A stretch of DNA of 6,481 bases from positions 1 through 6,481 of the forward strand of contig WAQS01000280.1 of assembly GCA_015520115.1 (NCBI GenBank). Reading direction: 5' to 3'. Each line of letters begins with the position of its first letter. Positions within the stretch are counted from its first letter, which is position 1. The translations under genes were made by a program, and so were the position numbers. The notes beneath the pieces were generated by a model that did no database searches, had not been told where the DNA came from, and saw only the letters and a program-made list of their open reading frames with translations. Shown here one piece after another: positions 5,296 through 6,481 of the stretch. The stretch comes from Ferroglobus sp. Its GTDB lineage: Archaea > Halobacteriota > Archaeoglobi > Archaeoglobales > Archaeoglobaceae.

Positions 5296-6481
5296 ATGAA
5301 GTACGTCCTCGACACGAGCGTAATTATTGACGGCAGAATTTCCCAGATGATAGAAAAAGGAGAGCTAAAGGGAACTATAATAATTCCAGAGGCTGTTGTG
5401 GCGGAATTGGAAGCTCAGGCGAACTTTGGGAAGATAACGGGTTTACAGGGGTTGGAGGAGATAAAAAAGATTAGAGAGCTTGCGGAAAAAAAGGGATTTG
5501 ACGTACTTTTCCTCGGAGAGAGACCGACTCTGGAGCACGTTAAACTTGCGAGGGGTGGGGAGATAGACAATCTGATAAGAAAAGTGGCTGAGGAGGAGCA
5601 GGCTACCCTCATAACGTGCGACAGAGTGCAGTACTACGTGGCAGTTTCTAAGGGAATTAAAGCCATTTACCTTGAGAAGAGGGTAATAAAGCCCGATGAA
5701 ACGAAAATCATGCAATTCTTCACCCCTGATACTGCAAGCGTCCATTTAAGAGAAGGCTGCGTTCCGATGGCTAAGAGGGGGAGAATAGGGGAACTGAAGC
5801 TCGTGAAGATTAGGGACGAGCCTATGACTCTTGAGGAGCTAAGGGAAATTGCCCATGAGATTATTGAAGCCGCATCTCAAGATAGGGACAGCAACATAGA
5901 AATTGAAAGGAGGGGTGCTACGGTCGTTCAGCTTAGGGATGTCAGGATCGCTATAGCCGAAAGACCGTTTGCTGATAGAATGGAAATCACAGCTGTTAGA
6001 CCAATAGCAAAGGCAACTCTTGAAGATTTTGGTGTGAGTGAGGAGCTGAAGAAAAGGATAATAGAGAGGCAAAGGGGGATACTAATAGCTGGTCCACCGG
6101 GAGCCGGAAAATCGACTTTTGCAGCAAGCATAGCCAACTACTTAATGGAAAACGGGTACATGGTGAAAACGATGGAAAGTCCAAGGGATCTGATGGTTAG
6201 GGATGAAATAACGCAGTACGCCCCTCTTGAAGGGGACATGACTTTAACAGCAGATGTTCTCTTACTCGTGAGACCAGACTACACGATCTACGACGAAGTG
6301 AGAAAGACGAGCGACTTTTTGGTCTTCGCCGACATGCGTTTGGCTGGGGTGGGTATGATAGGCGTTACTCACGCAACCAGAGCGATAGATGCGATACAGA
6401 GAATGATAGGAAGAGTCGAACTTGGAGTAATTCCGCAGGTGGTTGATACCGTCATTTTCATCGATGCGGGTAAGATAAAGA
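5296..6481 (+). CDS. PINc domain / PilT-type ATPase (COG1855), 3' end outside window
   Basis: The first 395 codons of a large archaeal protein combining an N-terminal PIN nuclease-like domain with a PilT/VirB11-type ATPase; relatives are about 600 residues and usually end in a KH-type RNA-binding domain, which would lie beyond the edge. PIN domain, about 1-130: YVLDTSVIIDG with Asp6, Glu37, Asp91 in GGEIDNLI, and Asp109 in ITCDR, giving the four acidic residues of the metal site. A linker follows, then the ATPase: Walker A GPPGAGKS at 266-273 (Lys272), an acidic YDEVRK segment at 332-337, and GVTHATRAIDAIQRM as the His-box-like region. Both catalytic sites look intact. It starts directly after the hisI stop, so the two are co-transcribed. 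The cellular role of the family is not established; RNA cleavage or processing is an inference. Confidence 0.9.
   Translation, partial: MKYVLDTSVIIDGRISQMIEKGELKGTIIIPEAVVAELEAQANFGKITGLQGLEEIKKIRELAEKKGFDVLFLGERPTLEHVKLARGGEIDNLIRKVAEEEQATLITCDRVQYYVAVSKGIKAIYLEKRVIKPDETKIMQFFTPDTASVHLREGCVPMAKRGRIGELKLVKIRDEPMTLEELREIAHEIIEAASQDRDSNIEIERRGATVVQLRDVRIAIAERPFADRMEITAVRPIAKATLEDFGVSEELKKRIIERQRGILIAGPPGAGKSTFAASIANYLMENGYMVKTMESPRDLMVRDEITQYAPLEGDMTLTADVLLLVRPDYTIYDEVRKTSDFLVFADMRLAGVGMIGVTHATRAIDAIQRMIGRVELGVIPQVVDTVIFIDAGKIK

Noticed and set aside
5415..6184. Minus-strand open frames under the PIN-ATPase gene
   Set aside because: All are antisense to a clearly conserved coding frame and carry no family motif.

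Overview
The window looks like chromosomal DNA of a thermophilic euryarchaeon, most likely an Archaeoglobales-type lineage (inference). It carries only archaeal or archaeal/eukaryotic information-processing genes: ribosomal protein L15e, a COG1325 RNA-binding protein, RNase P protein 3, KEOPS subunit Cgi121 and a PIN/PilT-type ATPase. It also has an ADP-forming acyl-CoA synthetase, archaeal TATA boxes at leaderless spacing, and proteins rich in Lys, Glu, Arg and Ile. The genus call is a judgement from gene content and style, not from a search.

Layout. (1) Positions 1-1354, minus strand: a tightly overlapping RNA/translation operon, transcribed L15e -> COG1325 protein -> RNase P component 3, the last running off the left edge. 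(2) Positions 1355-1786: a 432-base intergenic stretch. It holds the L15e promoter, a decayed DUF488 (YeaO-like) gene on the plus strand, and a leaderless promoter for the next gene. (3) Positions 1787-3166, plus: alpha subunit of an ADP-forming acyl-CoA synthetase. (4) Positions 3156-4908, minus: an overlapping three-gene operon, transcribed RecA/KaiC-like protein -> Cgi121 -> ADP-forming acyl-CoA synthetase beta subunit. The beta gene meets the alpha gene tail to tail with an 11-base overlap. (5) Positions 4909-4980: a divergent intergenic region with one palindromic TATA box. (6) Positions 4981-6481, plus: hisI followed with zero spacing by a PINc-PilT ATPase gene that leaves the window at the right edge.

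How they work together. The left operon joins ribosome assembly with tRNA 5' processing and a putative exosome-associated RNA binder. Cgi121 belongs to the complex that makes t6A37 on tRNA. The alpha and beta synthetase genes encode two halves of one enzyme type (acyl-CoA + ADP + Pi <-> acid + ATP + CoA) yet are convergent rather than co-transcribed. The RecA-like protein ahead of Cgi121 has lost the key Walker A lysine and the Walker B aspartate, so it is probably a non-hydrolysing regulatory or scaffold protein. No CRISPR array, mobile element, tRNA or rRNA gene was seen. I see no convincing entirely new system. The points most worth checking are the degenerate ATPase coupled to Cgi121, the convergent split synthetase, and the broken DUF488 gene.
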